DNA from: Pseudomonadota bacterium
GTDB lineage: Bacteria > Myxococcota_A > Bradymonadia > UBA4248
DNA length: 45,833 nt
Assembly: GCA_017441205.1 (NCBI GenBank)
Contig: JAFRYG010000118.1
Coordinates: 1 to 45,833, forward strand
Direction of reading: 5' to 3'
Positions 9,107-17,440 of the stretch are shown here, piece by piece. Numbering within the stretch: the first letter of the stretch is position 1; each line of letters begins with the position of its first letter. The position numbers were made by a program, and so were the translations under genes. The notes under the pieces were generated by a model. It searched no databases. It saw only the letters and a list, made by a program, of their open reading frames with translations, and was not told where the DNA came from.

Positions 9107-10413
9107 TGAGAATCGACTATTATCGCTGTACTTCATCCGTTTCGCTCGAAACGACATCACAGAATGTCCAGGCAGTGCGATTGGGCCAGGAATCTGTCGA
9201 ACTGACCGATACTCAAATTCGGATTACAGACATCCTGCTCAAATATCCGGATGCCTCTGCAGACGAAATCCTGACGGGACTTGCAGCCCAGACGTGCAAA
9301 AACATCGGAAAAGCAGGACTCGCTGCGGAACTTGAGCATTTGCAGACGCTGGGTATCGTCGAAATGCACGCAGAAGATATGCGGATTTCGATTCCGTATT
9401 CCCTGGAACACAAGTGCGAGATGTGCGGCTGTTCCTGTCTTGCCCAGCTCGTCGGACCTCTGAACGACGAAGAACATGCCAATATTCTGGAAGCCCACAA
9501 GACGCTCGAAGACGTCCCAAAAGACATCAATCCGATCATGAAAGGGCTCAAACCAGACGGAACTTGCCTGTATTTCCTGAATTTTCCCGGCAAAAGATGT
9601 TTCTTTCTGGACGACAACCATCGCTGCCGCATTCACGGTCAGATGGGGGCACACAAAAAGCCGGCGGCATGCCGCAGATTCCCTCTGATCGCAATACGCA
9701 CCGAATCGGAGATTCGCATTGGCATCAAACCCTATTGCTATGCAAATTACCGCGTCTGCGATCTCACGCCGTGTCATTCCGATGTTCTTTCAAAGTACCG
9801 GACCGAGATGAAAGAAACGATCGACGATCTCATCGAAAATGCCTCCTATCGTCCGATAATCCGCGTTCCGGATGAAGAAGAAACGCTTCAGGCCAGGATT
9901 CAGGAAAGCCAGATTCTGGCCTGGCTTCAGGGCAATCTATCCTATCCGGCGCTGCTTGCCTCACTGGCGCAGGGCAGTCTTTCGCAGATTCGGGAATTTC
10001 CGAGGCCATTCATTCAGGATGTTCAAAAGGCCTTCCGGGCTCTGGCAGCTCCGCTTCGACAGGAAGCCGACAAGCTGGGTTCGACCAGACACGCCGAACA
10101 CGCACGAAATCTCTGCAATCTGCTCGAAAAGCCGTTGACCGCTTTCGACATTCTGAAGCCCGATCATCACTTTGGCAAATACATCCGCTATGCACTTTAT
10201 GAAGCGGTATTTCTGCGCGAAACGTCTCGTTTTCCGGCGGTATCGCTGGGAACGTTCGGACTGGCGCTGGGAGGGCTGGCGGCCGCACAGGATCCCGAAC
10301 ATGCCTCAGATCATCTGACGGTGTGGATGCGTCTGTTTGCGCAAACTCAGGCTTTTGCGATGCTGTTTCCCAATCCGCAGTCGATGGCGGCGTTCATGCG
10401 GCATTTATCCTGA
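9106..10413 (+). CDS. YkgJ-type Cys-cluster protein coupled to the kinase
   Basis: The start at ATG 9106 overlaps the TAA of the kinase gene by one base; the frame extends 13 codons further upstream but only inside the kinase gene. The 435-residue product has a Cys cluster at about residues 104-225: CEMCGCSC, a Cys in GTCLYF, GKRCFF, CRIHGQMGAHKKPAACRRFP and a last pair around YCYANYRVC. This order (CxxCxxxC, then C-x-IH-x-x-G-x-KP-x-x-C-x-x-FP) is that of the YkgJ/UPF0153 family, thought to bind Zn or Fe. The same cluster is found in FliB flagellin lysine methylases. The N-terminal 90 residues look like a winged-helix or peptide-binding part, and the C-terminal 200 residues are helical and unrecognised. 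Because it is coupled to the kinase it may be its effector or target; this is inference. Confidence 0.85.
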   Translation: MRIDYYRCTSSVSLETTSQNVQAVRLGQESVELTDTQIRITDILLKYPDASADEILTGLAAQTCKNIGKAGLAAELEHLQTLGIVEMHAEDMRISIPYSLEHKCEMCGCSCLAQLVGPLNDEEHANILEAHKTLEDVPKDINPIMKGLKPDGTCLYFLNFPGKRCFFLDDNHRCRIHGQMGAHKKPAACRRFPLIAIRTESEIRIGIKPYCYANYRVCDLTPCHSDVLSKYRTEMKETIDDLIENASYRPIIRVPDEEETLQARIQESQILAWLQGNLSYPALLASLAQGSLSQIREFPRPFIQDVQKAFRALAAPLRQEADKLGSTRHAEHARNLCNLLEKPLTAFDILKPDHHFGKYIRYALYEAVFLRETSRFPAVSLGTFGLALGGLAAAQDPEHASDHLTVWMRLFAQTQAFAMLFPNPQSMAAFMRHLS

Positions 10414-10425
10414 TATTATTTGGAG

Positions 10426-10555
10426 GGCGGCGCTATTTCTGCGCAATACGCGCCGCCAGAGACGTTCTGCCGAACGTCTCTGCTCGCCTATGCGCCAACG
10501 GCGCATACGGCTTCGTTTGCTCGCTATGGATGCCCCTGCAGGGGCATCCATACGC
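10426..10555 (-). repeat. Bulged-G hairpin cluster B (three units)
   Basis: Plus-strand units: 10426-10457 (GGCGGCGC-TATT ... AATA-C-GCGCCGCC); 10486-10511 (GCC-TATGCGCC, aac, GGCGCATA-C-GGC); and 10523-10555 (GC-TATGGATGCCCC, tgca, GGGGCATCCATA-C-GC). Between the first two lies a plain 10-bp hairpin, AGAGACGTTC / GAACGTCTCT, at 10458-10481. The inner stems share no sequence with each other yet each is perfectly or almost perfectly complementary. The cluster separates the convergent YkgJ-type and AlbA-type genes and could also serve as a bidirectional terminator, although no T-run follows. Confidence 0.88.
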
Positions 10556-10595
10556 TCGCCCAAAACCTGCCCAAATGCAGCAACACAAAGAAATC

Positions 10596-12641
10596 CTATT
10601 TCGCTGATGAAATATAATAGGTGTTGTCCAGCTGATGAAAATCGGAACGCTGTTTGAGCTGAGGAATAATCTTATCGCGCACGACCGGGAGCTTCCTATG
10701 AAGGATATCGGCGAGTTCTGCGGAACTGAGGCGGACCTCCTGCAGAATGGATGCAGAAACTTCGCACAGACGGACTGCCGGAAGTCTGGGATGATCGATG
10801 GCCGGAGCCGCGATTTCATCCAGCAGTGATCGGTCAAAACCAGCCAAAACCGGAGGAACTTCACCACGATCATCTGTTGTATCTGATGGATTCAGAACGG
10901 GCTGTACAGATTCTTCGGCTTTGGATTTGGATACATCTTTGGATTTGGAAGCACCGCTTTGCGGCGAAATGCGAATATCTTCTGCAATAAGCAGCTTCTG
11001 CAGCGAAGTACCGGTATCTTCTGCGGGAGCACTTCCCAAAGCAGCTGCGCGTCTCGGGACGCGTTCCGTCGTACCTTCCTGAATCAGAGCGGCCAGAGAG
11101 CTCTCACCATATTTATCCTCTTCCGGAATGATGGCTTCAGGCTGATTTTGCACGGGCTCAACAGTTTTTCCATAATGCCGGGCATTTTCCGAAACCCGCA
11201 TGGCATAGGGGATATGCTGCTGCGGAAGCGGTTGTCCGTACGTACTGACTTTGCGCGAAAGCGGCCGGACGGCATCATCAAGGATGGGCGGCAGATTGAG
11301 CTTTTTCCTGCGTTCCATTTCGACGGGAATGAGAACGCCGTTCTGATCCCAATCGGGTTCTTCCTGAGCGAATCGTTTTGCGATCCAAAGCGCTTTGACT
11401 TCTTCTTCAGTACAATGGACGACCTCACCATTTCGATATGTATAGCAGCCTGAATTATCGCGGGAATAGAAAGAATCTCGCGATGTATACAGCGGCGCAC
11501 TGGAAAGCTGTTCCGGATCAATATGAACAACGAGAACTTTTTTTCTACCGAATTCTACAATTTCGATGAAGTTGGGATCTCTTGGACAATCGCTGATGAT
11601 AGTTCTGTCATTGAATGCGCGGAGAAGAGTTTTTATAGATTCTTCGGGATTATTAACAGATTTAATATAATAGGTTACATCATCATCCCGTTCATATCTT
11701 TTCATACCCAGGACGAGGACTCCGCCGCCGACATTTGCCAGAGCAGAGCAGGAGGCCCAGAGCGCATGAGAGGGTCTCGGACTCAGCAGTGTAATCAGGG
11801 GGAAATCCATGGACAAAGCCAGTTTATTGCGAATATCGGCCTCTGTGATATCGGGCTTATTCTGAGCCATCGCCCGATAGGGAATGATGGAACCGCGAAC
11901 GGCCGGAATGATATCGGAACTCTGTTTAAAGTTCGTATCCGAACGTTCGAATGGCATGGGTTCAAAGCCGGCAGGTGCCATCCCGGTGAATGAGGAACGC
12001 GAAGACTGACTCCCCTTTGCAGCAGGCCGGTTGACGAAAACAGCTTTATAGGAACCGGAAGATCTGACGACGCTCTTGAAGGAATCTGATGATCGGAACT
12101 GAGTGGGCAGCAGAGGTGAAGAGCAGCCGATCGTCGTTTGTGCCGGATTGAGTCCGGATACTCTCGAAGGAACTGTATTATTAAATATGCGGGGATAGGA
12201 TCCGGAAGATCGCTTGAGAGCGAGCAGGTCGACGGCACTGATGCGCTCGGGAGTAGTGCGTTTATTGGTTTCGCTGGATACGCGCTGAAGTTCGGCGCTG
12301 GCAGCCAGGGCTGCACGTTTGGAACGTCGCTGCAGAATTGCTTCACGACTGCTAAGGGACGCGGCGGGCTGCTGCGGTTCCGGTGCAGCCGGCCTTTCAA
12401 ACATGCTTTCTATTTTATCCCTATAATCTTCTATTTTTAATACATAAAATGTATTTCCATTATCGGTTGTTCGTTCAATAATCTTTTCCGCCTCAAGGCG
12501 CCGGCTGAACCGAATGATATCCGCCAGCTTCACACCCGTCTTCTGACTGATTGCAGCCAATGCGACCGGACGCGAGACATTCAGCACGGATAAGATTTTA
12601 AGGACCACATCACAATCGTTCAATACATCGCGGGAAGCCAT
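10596..12641 (-). CDS. Schlafen AlbA_2-like regulator with winged-helix ends
   Basis: ATG 12641 is preceded by GGAG six bases upstream, so the start at 12668 is rejected; the product is 681 residues. Residues 1-75 form a winged-helix domain (MASRDVLNDCDVVLKILSVL, then the recognition segment KLADIIRFSRRLEAEKIIER). A Ser/Arg/Pro-rich linker of about 170 residues follows. The middle domain has HALWASCSALANVGGGVLVLGM and the later CYTYRNGEVVHCTEEEV, which match the AlbA_2 (Schlafen) fold, whose members bind or cleave nucleic acid. The usual acidic N-terminal motif of that fold is replaced by LITLLSPRPSHALW. A second winged-helix-like segment sits at the C-terminus (VRLSSAELADILHRKLPVVRD). It is likely a DNA- or RNA-binding regulator; the target is unknown. 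Confidence 0.75.
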   Translation of the reverse strand: MASRDVLNDCDVVLKILSVLNVSRPVALAAISQKTGVKLADIIRFSRRLEAEKIIERTTDNGNTFYVLKIEDYRDKIESMFERPAAPEPQQPAASLSSREAILQRRSKRAALAASAELQRVSSETNKRTTPERISAVDLLALKRSSGSYPRIFNNTVPSRVSGLNPAQTTIGCSSPLLPTQFRSSDSFKSVVRSSGSYKAVFVNRPAAKGSQSSRSSFTGMAPAGFEPMPFERSDTNFKQSSDIIPAVRGSIIPYRAMAQNKPDITEADIRNKLALSMDFPLITLLSPRPSHALWASCSALANVGGGVLVLGMKRYERDDDVTYYIKSVNNPEESIKTLLRAFNDRTIISDCPRDPNFIEIVEFGRKKVLVVHIDPEQLSSAPLYTSRDSFYSRDNSGCYTYRNGEVVHCTEEEVKALWIAKRFAQEEPDWDQNGVLIPVEMERRKKLNLPPILDDAVRPLSRKVSTYGQPLPQQHIPYAMRVSENARHYGKTVEPVQNQPEAIIPEEDKYGESSLAALIQEGTTERVPRRAAALGSAPAEDTGTSLQKLLIAEDIRISPQSGASKSKDVSKSKAEESVQPVLNPSDTTDDRGEVPPVLAGFDRSLLDEIAAPAIDHPRLPAVRLCEVSASILQEVRLSSAELADILHRKLPVVRDKIIPQLKQRSDFHQLDNTYYISSAK

Positions 12642-12833
12642 TGTATCTCCGTAAAAAATACGAACCAAGTGTAAAACATTCCATTGACATGTGTGCTAAA
12701 CCACATTGCAATATGATTGAATAAGCTCATTTTTCTGCTTTCTGACAAATGCGGAAGTGCTCTGACGCTGTTCAGAAGCTCATTTATATGGCCAGAAAAG
12801 GCAGACATCCTCTTATAGCAGTACAATTAGCTT

Positions 12834-12861
12834 TTGACAATTATTTTTGATTCCATAAACT
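12834..12861 (+). promoter_or_regulatory. Candidate sigma-70 promoter for the small lipoprotein
   Basis: A perfect -35 TTGACA (12834-12839) is followed after 16 bp by TAAACT (12856-12861). The lipoprotein start at 12945 would have a leader of about 77 nt. The 303-bp gap 12642-12944 contains a second TTGACA at 12684-12689 with a poorer -10 (TGCAAT, 17-bp spacing), and no gene. The leftward AlbA-type gene must also be started from here, but I see no clear box for it. Confidence 0.45.
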
Positions 12862-12944
12862 CTGACGACAAAGCACGTCACCTTTCCGGCAACAAGGTAC
12901 GTCTTCATTGGTATATGAATCACTTTTTCAAGGAGGCTAATGAT

Positions 12945-13433
12945 ATGCGAATGAGTTTGAGATTTTTTGTCTATATTTTTATGGCTCTGCTACTATTTGC
13001 CTGTTCTGAAAATGAATCAGGCAATGGCGAATCTGGAAATGGCGGTTCAGCAAACGGAGAATCGACCAAACCCGAAAACATTATCTCCAAAATTCAACAG
13101 GTCTATGAAACGTATTGTGATTATATTGACCACTGCCGCAGTATCGACAGCAATACCAAGGCCGGATGTCTTGCGGTCATTGAGAATCAGGAGAACTGGG
13201 CAGAAAAAATGGAACCGTGCGGTTCCCAGATGATAGCTCAATATACCTGCGTAACCGATAAGAAATGCAGCGAATGGGAGGAAGAAACCCAAAAGTTCAC
13301 CAGATGCAGGAGGGAGTATCCCAACGACGATGACCAGAGGGAAAAGTGCGAAGAAGAACTGGAGAAAGAAGAAAGGTTATGCGGCAAAGAGATGAAGGCG
13401 TACCAGGAATGTCTGAAAACACTCAAAGACTGA
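12945..13433 (+). CDS. Small Cys-rich lipoprotein
   Basis: ATG 12945 follows AGGAGG (12931-12936) with 8 nt spacing, a strong site; this excludes the longer frame from 12834. The 162-residue product begins MRMSLRFFVYIFMALLLFAC, a lipoprotein signal with the acylated Cys at 20. A low-complexity Gly/Asn/Ser linker follows. The mature part has about eleven Cys spaced as C-x(6-12)-C in charged helices, for example CDYIDHC and CVTDKKC, and ends in a highly charged Glu/Lys helix. It is probably a helical disulfide-bonded periplasmic or surface protein. I do not recognise a family. Confidence 0.8.
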   Translation: MRMSLRFFVYIFMALLLFACSENESGNGESGNGGSANGESTKPENIISKIQQVYETYCDYIDHCRSIDSNTKAGCLAVIENQENWAEKMEPCGSQMIAQYTCVTDKKCSEWEEETQKFTRCRREYPNDDDQREKCEEELEKEERLCGKEMKAYQECLKTLKD

Positions 13434-13502
13434 TCGATTGATTATGCGGGTCTTTTGAGGATTGTCGTTCTGCATTGCCCCCACCCACAGGATAATCGCC
13501 GG

Positions 13503-13565
13503 GCGTATTGCGGCAGCAATAGCACGGCGCACGGCGCGCGTATTTTTTTCAAAAAAAAGCGCGCC
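13503..13565 (+). repeat. Bulged-G hairpin cluster G (two units)
   Basis: Unit one (13503-13523) is GC-G-TATTGC, ggca, GCAATA-GC. Unit two (13533-13565) is GGCGCGC-G-TATTTTTTT, c, AAAAAAAA-GCGCGCC, where the ATA on the 3' arm has decayed to AAA. The cluster lies between the small lipoprotein and cysK, both rightward. The second unit ends in a GC-rich stem plus A/T tract but with the T-run inside the stem, so it is not a classical terminator. Confidence 0.75.
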
Positions 13566-13675
13566 CCCCGATAAAAAACTATACAAACAGCGGTTCAAAC
13601 GATAAACGACACGCCGGTTTTTATCGAAGCTTTCGGCTCTGATAGACTTAAACCTATTTCCGGAGTTCAGCATAT

Positions 13676-14605
13676 ATGATTTGTAATAATGTTCTCGAAG
13701 CCATCGGCTCCACTCCCATGATCCGTCTGAACCGCCTGAAACGTCCGAATTCAGCGGAAGTTCTCGTCAAATATGAAGGTCTCAATGTCGGCGGTTCCGT
13801 CAAAACCCGCACGGCCCTTGCCATGCTCAATGCTGCAGAGAATGCCGGCATCATTGGCCCCGAAACGATTATCGTCGAGCCGACATCCGGCAACCAGGGC
13901 ATCGGACTCGCCCTTATCGGCGCGGTGCGCGGCTACAAGACCATCATCATCATGCCCGATTCCGTCAGTGAAGAAAGAAGAAAGCTCGTCAAGCATTATG
14001 GTGCTGAAGTCATTCTGATCCACGACGACGGCAATATCGGCGAAGCCATTGCGGAATGTGCCCGTACTGCCAAGAGAATGGCCGCCGAGAACCCCAACGT
14101 CTATATTCCCGAGCAATTTTCGAACCCCAACAATCCGATGGTCCACAAGCATTACACCGCGCTCGAGATCCTCGAGCAGGTCGCCGGCCCCATCCACGGT
14201 TTTTGTTCTGGCATAGGCACGGGAGGGACGATTTCCGGCATCGGCGAGATTTTAAAATCCATTTATCCGTTCGTGGAAATCTGGGCCGTCGAACCGCAGA
14301 ATGCCGCGATTCTGGCTGGCGGAACGATCGGCACGCATCTGCAGATGGGCATCGGCGACGGTCTGATTCCCGCAAACCTGAACACCAAAATTTATGATGA
14401 TATCTATGTCGTCAGCGACGATGAAGCCATCCAGACCGCACAAAATCTGGCCCGCATGGAAGGTTTGATGTGCGGCATTTCGAGTGGAACCAACGTCGCA
14501 GCCGCGCTGGCTCTGGCCGAAAAACTCGGTCCGGGCAAAACCGTCGTCACGATTCTGCCCGATACTGCCGAACGTTACTTCAGCACGCCGCTCTTTAAGG
14601 AATAG
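13676..14605 (+). CDS. cysK: O-acetylserine sulfhydrylase (cysteine synthase A type)
   Basis: The 309-residue, PLP-dependent cytoplasmic enzyme makes cysteine from O-acetylserine and sulfide. It starts like the family (NNVLEAIGSTPMIRLNRL). The PLP lysine is Lys43 in VGGSVKTR; most family members have NPGGSVKDR or similar, so the Pro and Asp are changed. The substrate loop is EPTSGNQGIGLA (usually TSGNTG), and the phosphate-binding loop is GIGTGGTISGIG, followed by the conserved SSGTNVAAA near the C-terminus. Length is typical. CGGAG upstream supports the start at 13676. The loop changes leave room for a related beta-replacement enzyme (for example O-phosphoserine- or cystathionine-type). The 3' end overlaps the convergent protease gene by 11 bp. 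Confidence 0.93.
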   Translation: MICNNVLEAIGSTPMIRLNRLKRPNSAEVLVKYEGLNVGGSVKTRTALAMLNAAENAGIIGPETIIVEPTSGNQGIGLALIGAVRGYKTIIIMPDSVSEERRKLVKHYGAEVILIHDDGNIGEAIAECARTAKRMAAENPNVYIPEQFSNPNNPMVHKHYTALEILEQVAGPIHGFCSGIGTGGTISGIGEILKSIYPFVEIWAVEPQNAAILAGGTIGTHLQMGIGDGLIPANLNTKIYDDIYVVSDDEAIQTAQNLARMEGLMCGISSGTNVAAALALAEKLGPGKTVVTILPDTAERYFSTPLFKE

Positions 14606-16361
14606 AGTCCTTTTTTCGGCGCAGGATCATGCCTGCGCCCAGCAAAATGCACCATAATACTGCCAGCCCGGGCGTTCCGGTTCCATACATCTGAATGGCG
14701 CAATCACCGCCGCCGGATCCTCCCTGATCCGATTCCTCACCGGGACCGGGTTGTGCCGGCTTGGGTTCGGGCTTGTCCGGGGCATCGGGTTCTTCGGGGC
14801 CCTGCGGTTTATCCTTGCATAATTCTTGATCTGCACAATCCGGATCGTCGCAGTCACTCAGGCCATTGGCATTGTCATCCTTGTCGTTGTCGCAGATTTC
14901 CTTCTGGCAATGCGCATCTTTTGCGCAATCCGGATCATTGCAGTCCGTATAGCCGTTTTCATTATCGTCGACCTCGTTGTCGCAGATTTCCTTTTTGCAT
15001 GCGACATCATCTGCGCATCCAGGATCCTCGCAGTCTATATAGCCATTCTCATTGTCGTCAATTTTGTTATTACAAATCTCATTCTGACAAATGACTTCAT
15101 CTGAGCAGGCGATATCATCGCAGTCCTTGTTGCCGTCCTTATCATCGTCGATGTTGTTGTCGCAGATTTCCTTTCTGCATCCGGGTTCTTTGCTGCATTG
15201 CGGATCATCGCAGTCCATGAGCCCATTGAGGTTGTCATCGAACAGGTTGTCGCAAATTTCCTTCTGGCAATGAACATCCTCAGAACAGGCTGCATCATCG
15301 CAATCCTTATATCCATTATTATTATCATCGATATGATTGCTGCAGTCTTCGGGAAGACATTCGGTGATTGCAAAACACCAGGGATCATCACAATCGATCC
15401 GTTTGTCATTGTTGTCATCCTTGCCATTGGTACAGTCTTCGGGCTGATCCGAGATAACATCGGGGACGATACCGACGATAAAATCATAATACTCGCTGAC
15501 ATCCGTCATCGCCGAAACATGCTGACAATTCTCCTGTCCAAAGCTCGTCACACCTGCCACGAATTTGTTGCCGTTTTTCGTAATGAATGACGGCCCTCCG
15601 GAATCCCCTTCGCAGGTTCCCGTTTTGTGGGTCGTGACATCATAATAGAAGAAGCCCTTTGATTTCGTATACTGATTACCGCAATTCTTGCTTCCGGTGC
15701 CTTCGAGTGGACACAGGGCATAAATCGGCAGACTCGTTTTGTATTTGGAACCTTTGGAATCCTTCTGTGCAGGTTCCGTTCGCCCGAACCCCACGACAGT
15801 CATGGTGATTCCTTTTTCGGAATCGACATCCTTTGTCGTCAAAGCCAGGGAAGGCGGCAGCGGAGGTGTAGGGACGACGTAGGGCACATCGACTTTCTCT
15901 TTAAGTTTGAGGATTGCGATATCATTTTTGAGGTAAGTGGATTCGCAGACGAACTGCGGATGCGGATGGAAAGACTCGATTTCGTAATTTGCGCGAAAAG
16001 TTGCACGGGACTGTCCGATGGAAATGCGCATTTTATCGCGCTGTCCGGCCATGGATTCACCCCCGTCATTGCATTCCGAAATACAATGCGCAGCCGTCAG
16101 GACGTATTCCGGCGCGATCAGCGTTCCCGTGCAGAAAGGAGCAAAGCCATCGACGACTTCAACCGTCAGTCCGACCGTCGAAAGCTCATTATTACCGGTT
16201 ACGCGCTCACCATTGAATATCGGGAGCGTCCGCGCCGAGAATGCATTCGAATCCGCATCGTGCGATACCGGCATGCTTTCGGTGCTGCATCCCATCCCGG
16301 TACCCAGTCCAGCCAACAGCGATAAAACTAAAAAACAATACCGTCGTTTTTTCAGGTTCAT
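14595..16361 (-). CDS. Trypsin-like serine protease with Asp/Cys repeats and MYXO-CTERM-like tail
   Basis: This is a 588-residue exported protein. The N-terminal signal (MNLKKRRYCFLVLSLL) ends GMGC, a weak lipobox. A chymotrypsin-fold S1 domain follows with the full triad: LTAAHC (His), NDIAILKL (Asp) and GDSGGPSF (Ser), so it should be active. Seven 30-residue repeats come next, then a Pro/Glu/Gly linker. The C-terminus is a Cys, a hydrophobic helix TPGLAVLWCILLGAGMIL and RRKK, matching the Cys-helix-Arg plan of MYXO-CTERM sorting tails of myxobacteria. It is likely attached to the surface, with the repeats as a Ca-binding stalk. GAGGT about 9 nt upstream supports ATG 16361. It lies 40 bp downstream of the pseudouridine synthase gene in the same direction. 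Substrates are unknown. Confidence 0.93.
   Translation of the reverse strand: MNLKKRRYCFLVLSLLAGLGTGMGCSTESMPVSHDADSNAFSARTLPIFNGERVTGNNELSTVGLTVEVVDGFAPFCTGTLIAPEYVLTAAHCISECNDGGESMAGQRDKMRISIGQSRATFRANYEIESFHPHPQFVCESTYLKNDIAILKLKEKVDVPYVVPTPPLPPSLALTTKDVDSEKGITMTVVGFGRTEPAQKDSKGSKYKTSLPIYALCPLEGTGSKNCGNQYTKSKGFFYYDVTTHKTGTCEGDSGGPSFITKNGNKFVAGVTSFGQENCQHVSAMTDVSEYYDFIVGIVPDVISDQPEDCTNGKDDNNDKRIDCDDPWCFAITECLPEDCSNHIDDNNNGYKDCDDAACSEDVHCQKEICDNLFDDNLNGLMDCDDPQCSKEPGCRKEICDNNIDDDKDGNKDCDDIACSDEVICQNEICNNKIDDNENGYIDCEDPGCADDVACKKEICDNEVDDNENGYTDCNDPDCAKDAHCQKEICDNDKDDNANGLSDCDDPDCADQELCKDKPQGPEEPDAPDKPEPKPAQPGPGEESDQGGSGGGDCAIQMYGTGTPGLAVLWCILLGAGMILRRKKDSIP
14811..15442 (-). repeat. Seven 90-bp repeats encoding Asp/Asn/Cys calcium-binding-like units
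   Basis: Each unit encodes about 30 residues on the plan E-x-C-x-N-x-x-D-D-N-x-N-G-x-x-D-C-D-D-P-x-C-x(5)-C-x-x. Units differ at many third positions and in the loop before the last Cys, so the array is old or under selection for protein rather than DNA identity. The DxDxNG-like pattern is typical of EF-hand-like or thrombospondin-3-like Ca-binding loops; Ca binding is inferred. Confidence 0.9.
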
Positions 16362-16401
16362 GATGACAGGACCTCATATTCAGATAACAGGATGAAGATG
16401 A

Positions 16402-17388
16402 TCAGGAATCCAGAAATAATTTTGCATAATCGCCGGGAAACAAGTCCGGCAGTACCGGCCCGCGCAAAACTGTTTTCATGATTTCCGGGCACGGAACATT
16501 CCATTCCATTGCCCTATCCTTCCATACGAAAGCCAGTTTTGAGGCATGCAGCAATTGTCTGTACGGGGTAAAGCCTGGTGTCTTTTCCCCATCCAGATAA
16601 TCCTTATAGAAGTTTTCACCGAATAAATACAGTTTATCACCCAAAATAGGTGTTCCATTGAGTGCCAGATGCACGCGGATCTGATGCTGACGTCCGGAGT
16701 GCAGATCTGCCTTGAGCCATGCAAAACACCCATGAATTTCGACGCATTCGAAGTGTGTATGGGCTTCGAGTTCTCCGACACCCATGGTAATTCTCGGCAA
16801 AACGACACCCGCAAACCCGAGGGGAATATCGATGTCAAATACACATCCGGGATAATACCTGGATTTTGCATTATATACGACAGCATCATATTGTTTTTGG
16901 ACATCCCGGGACTGGAACAGACCGTCGAGATCCCTGCTGACCTCGGGCGTCTTTGCCATAATCAGAATACCGGATGTCTCCTTATCGAGCCGATGCACGA
17001 CATAAACCGGCCGTCCGATGATCGTTTCGACATAGCGCGTCATCGTATTGTGATAGATATTGGCCGTAGGATGGACAGCCATTCCCGCCGGTTTATTAAA
17101 GACCCAAAAATCCTGCGTTTCATCGATAAGCTGCACTTCATCGTACATCGGGACATCGCCGGACATCGTCTGCGCGAGAGAAATCACGTCACCAGTATGG
17201 ATCCTGAGTGCAGGCTTGACCGGCCGGTAGGGTTCGATCCCCACGGCACCGGCCTTGATGCAATGACTGGCCTGAGTTCTTGAAAAACGACCTATTTTAT
17301 AGGACAGAAACTCATCCAGCCGCATGCCGTCTTCATTGATTAGGACCGTATATTGGCGAATTCTTTTTTCCATACCCGCATTATGCAT
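16402..17388 (-). CDS. RluA-family 23S rRNA/tRNA pseudouridine synthase
   Basis: The protein isomerises specific uridines in rRNA or tRNA to pseudouridine. An N-terminal S4 RNA-binding domain (MRLDEFLSYKIGRFSRTQASHCIKAG) precedes the catalytic core. The catalytic Asp is in VHRLDKETSGILIMAK; the C-terminal KADLHSGRQHQIRVHLA and GDKLY are also conserved. The 328-residue length is typical. Two starts are possible: ATG 17388 (used here) and ATG 17373 five codons later. Neither has a good ribosome-binding site, and the GGAGGG nearest to 17388 lies within a terminator hairpin. The exact member (RluA, RluC or RluD) cannot be told by eye. Confidence 0.93.
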   Translation of the reverse strand: MHNAGMEKRIRQYTVLINEDGMRLDEFLSYKIGRFSRTQASHCIKAGAVGIEPYRPVKPALRIHTGDVISLAQTMSGDVPMYDEVQLIDETQDFWVFNKPAGMAVHPTANIYHNTMTRYVETIIGRPVYVVHRLDKETSGILIMAKTPEVSRDLDGLFQSRDVQKQYDAVVYNAKSRYYPGCVFDIDIPLGFAGVVLPRITMGVGELEAHTHFECVEIHGCFAWLKADLHSGRQHQIRVHLALNGTPILGDKLYLFGENFYKDYLDGEKTPGFTPYRQLLHASKLAFVWKDRAMEWNVPCPEIMKTVLRGPVLPDLFPGDYAKLFLDS

Positions 17389-17390
17389 AC

Positions 17391-17421
17391 AAAAAAGGAC
17401 GTCCCTCCGGGCGTCCTTTTT
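17391..17421 (-). terminator. Rho-independent terminator after the membrane FHA gene
   Basis: On the minus strand GGACG-CCC ... GGG-CGTCC forms a stem with a bulged base and is followed by TTTTTT. It lies 20 bp past the FHA stop and immediately before the pseudouridine synthase start. The plus strand also ends in T5, so it may work both ways. Confidence 0.8.
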
Positions 17422-17440
17422 CCCTTTGCCATAAAAATGA

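Noticed and set aside
10426..10555. Hairpin cluster as an ordinary bidirectional terminator
   Set aside because: None of the stems is followed by a T-run, and the same signature occurs between co-directional and divergent genes, where termination is not needed.
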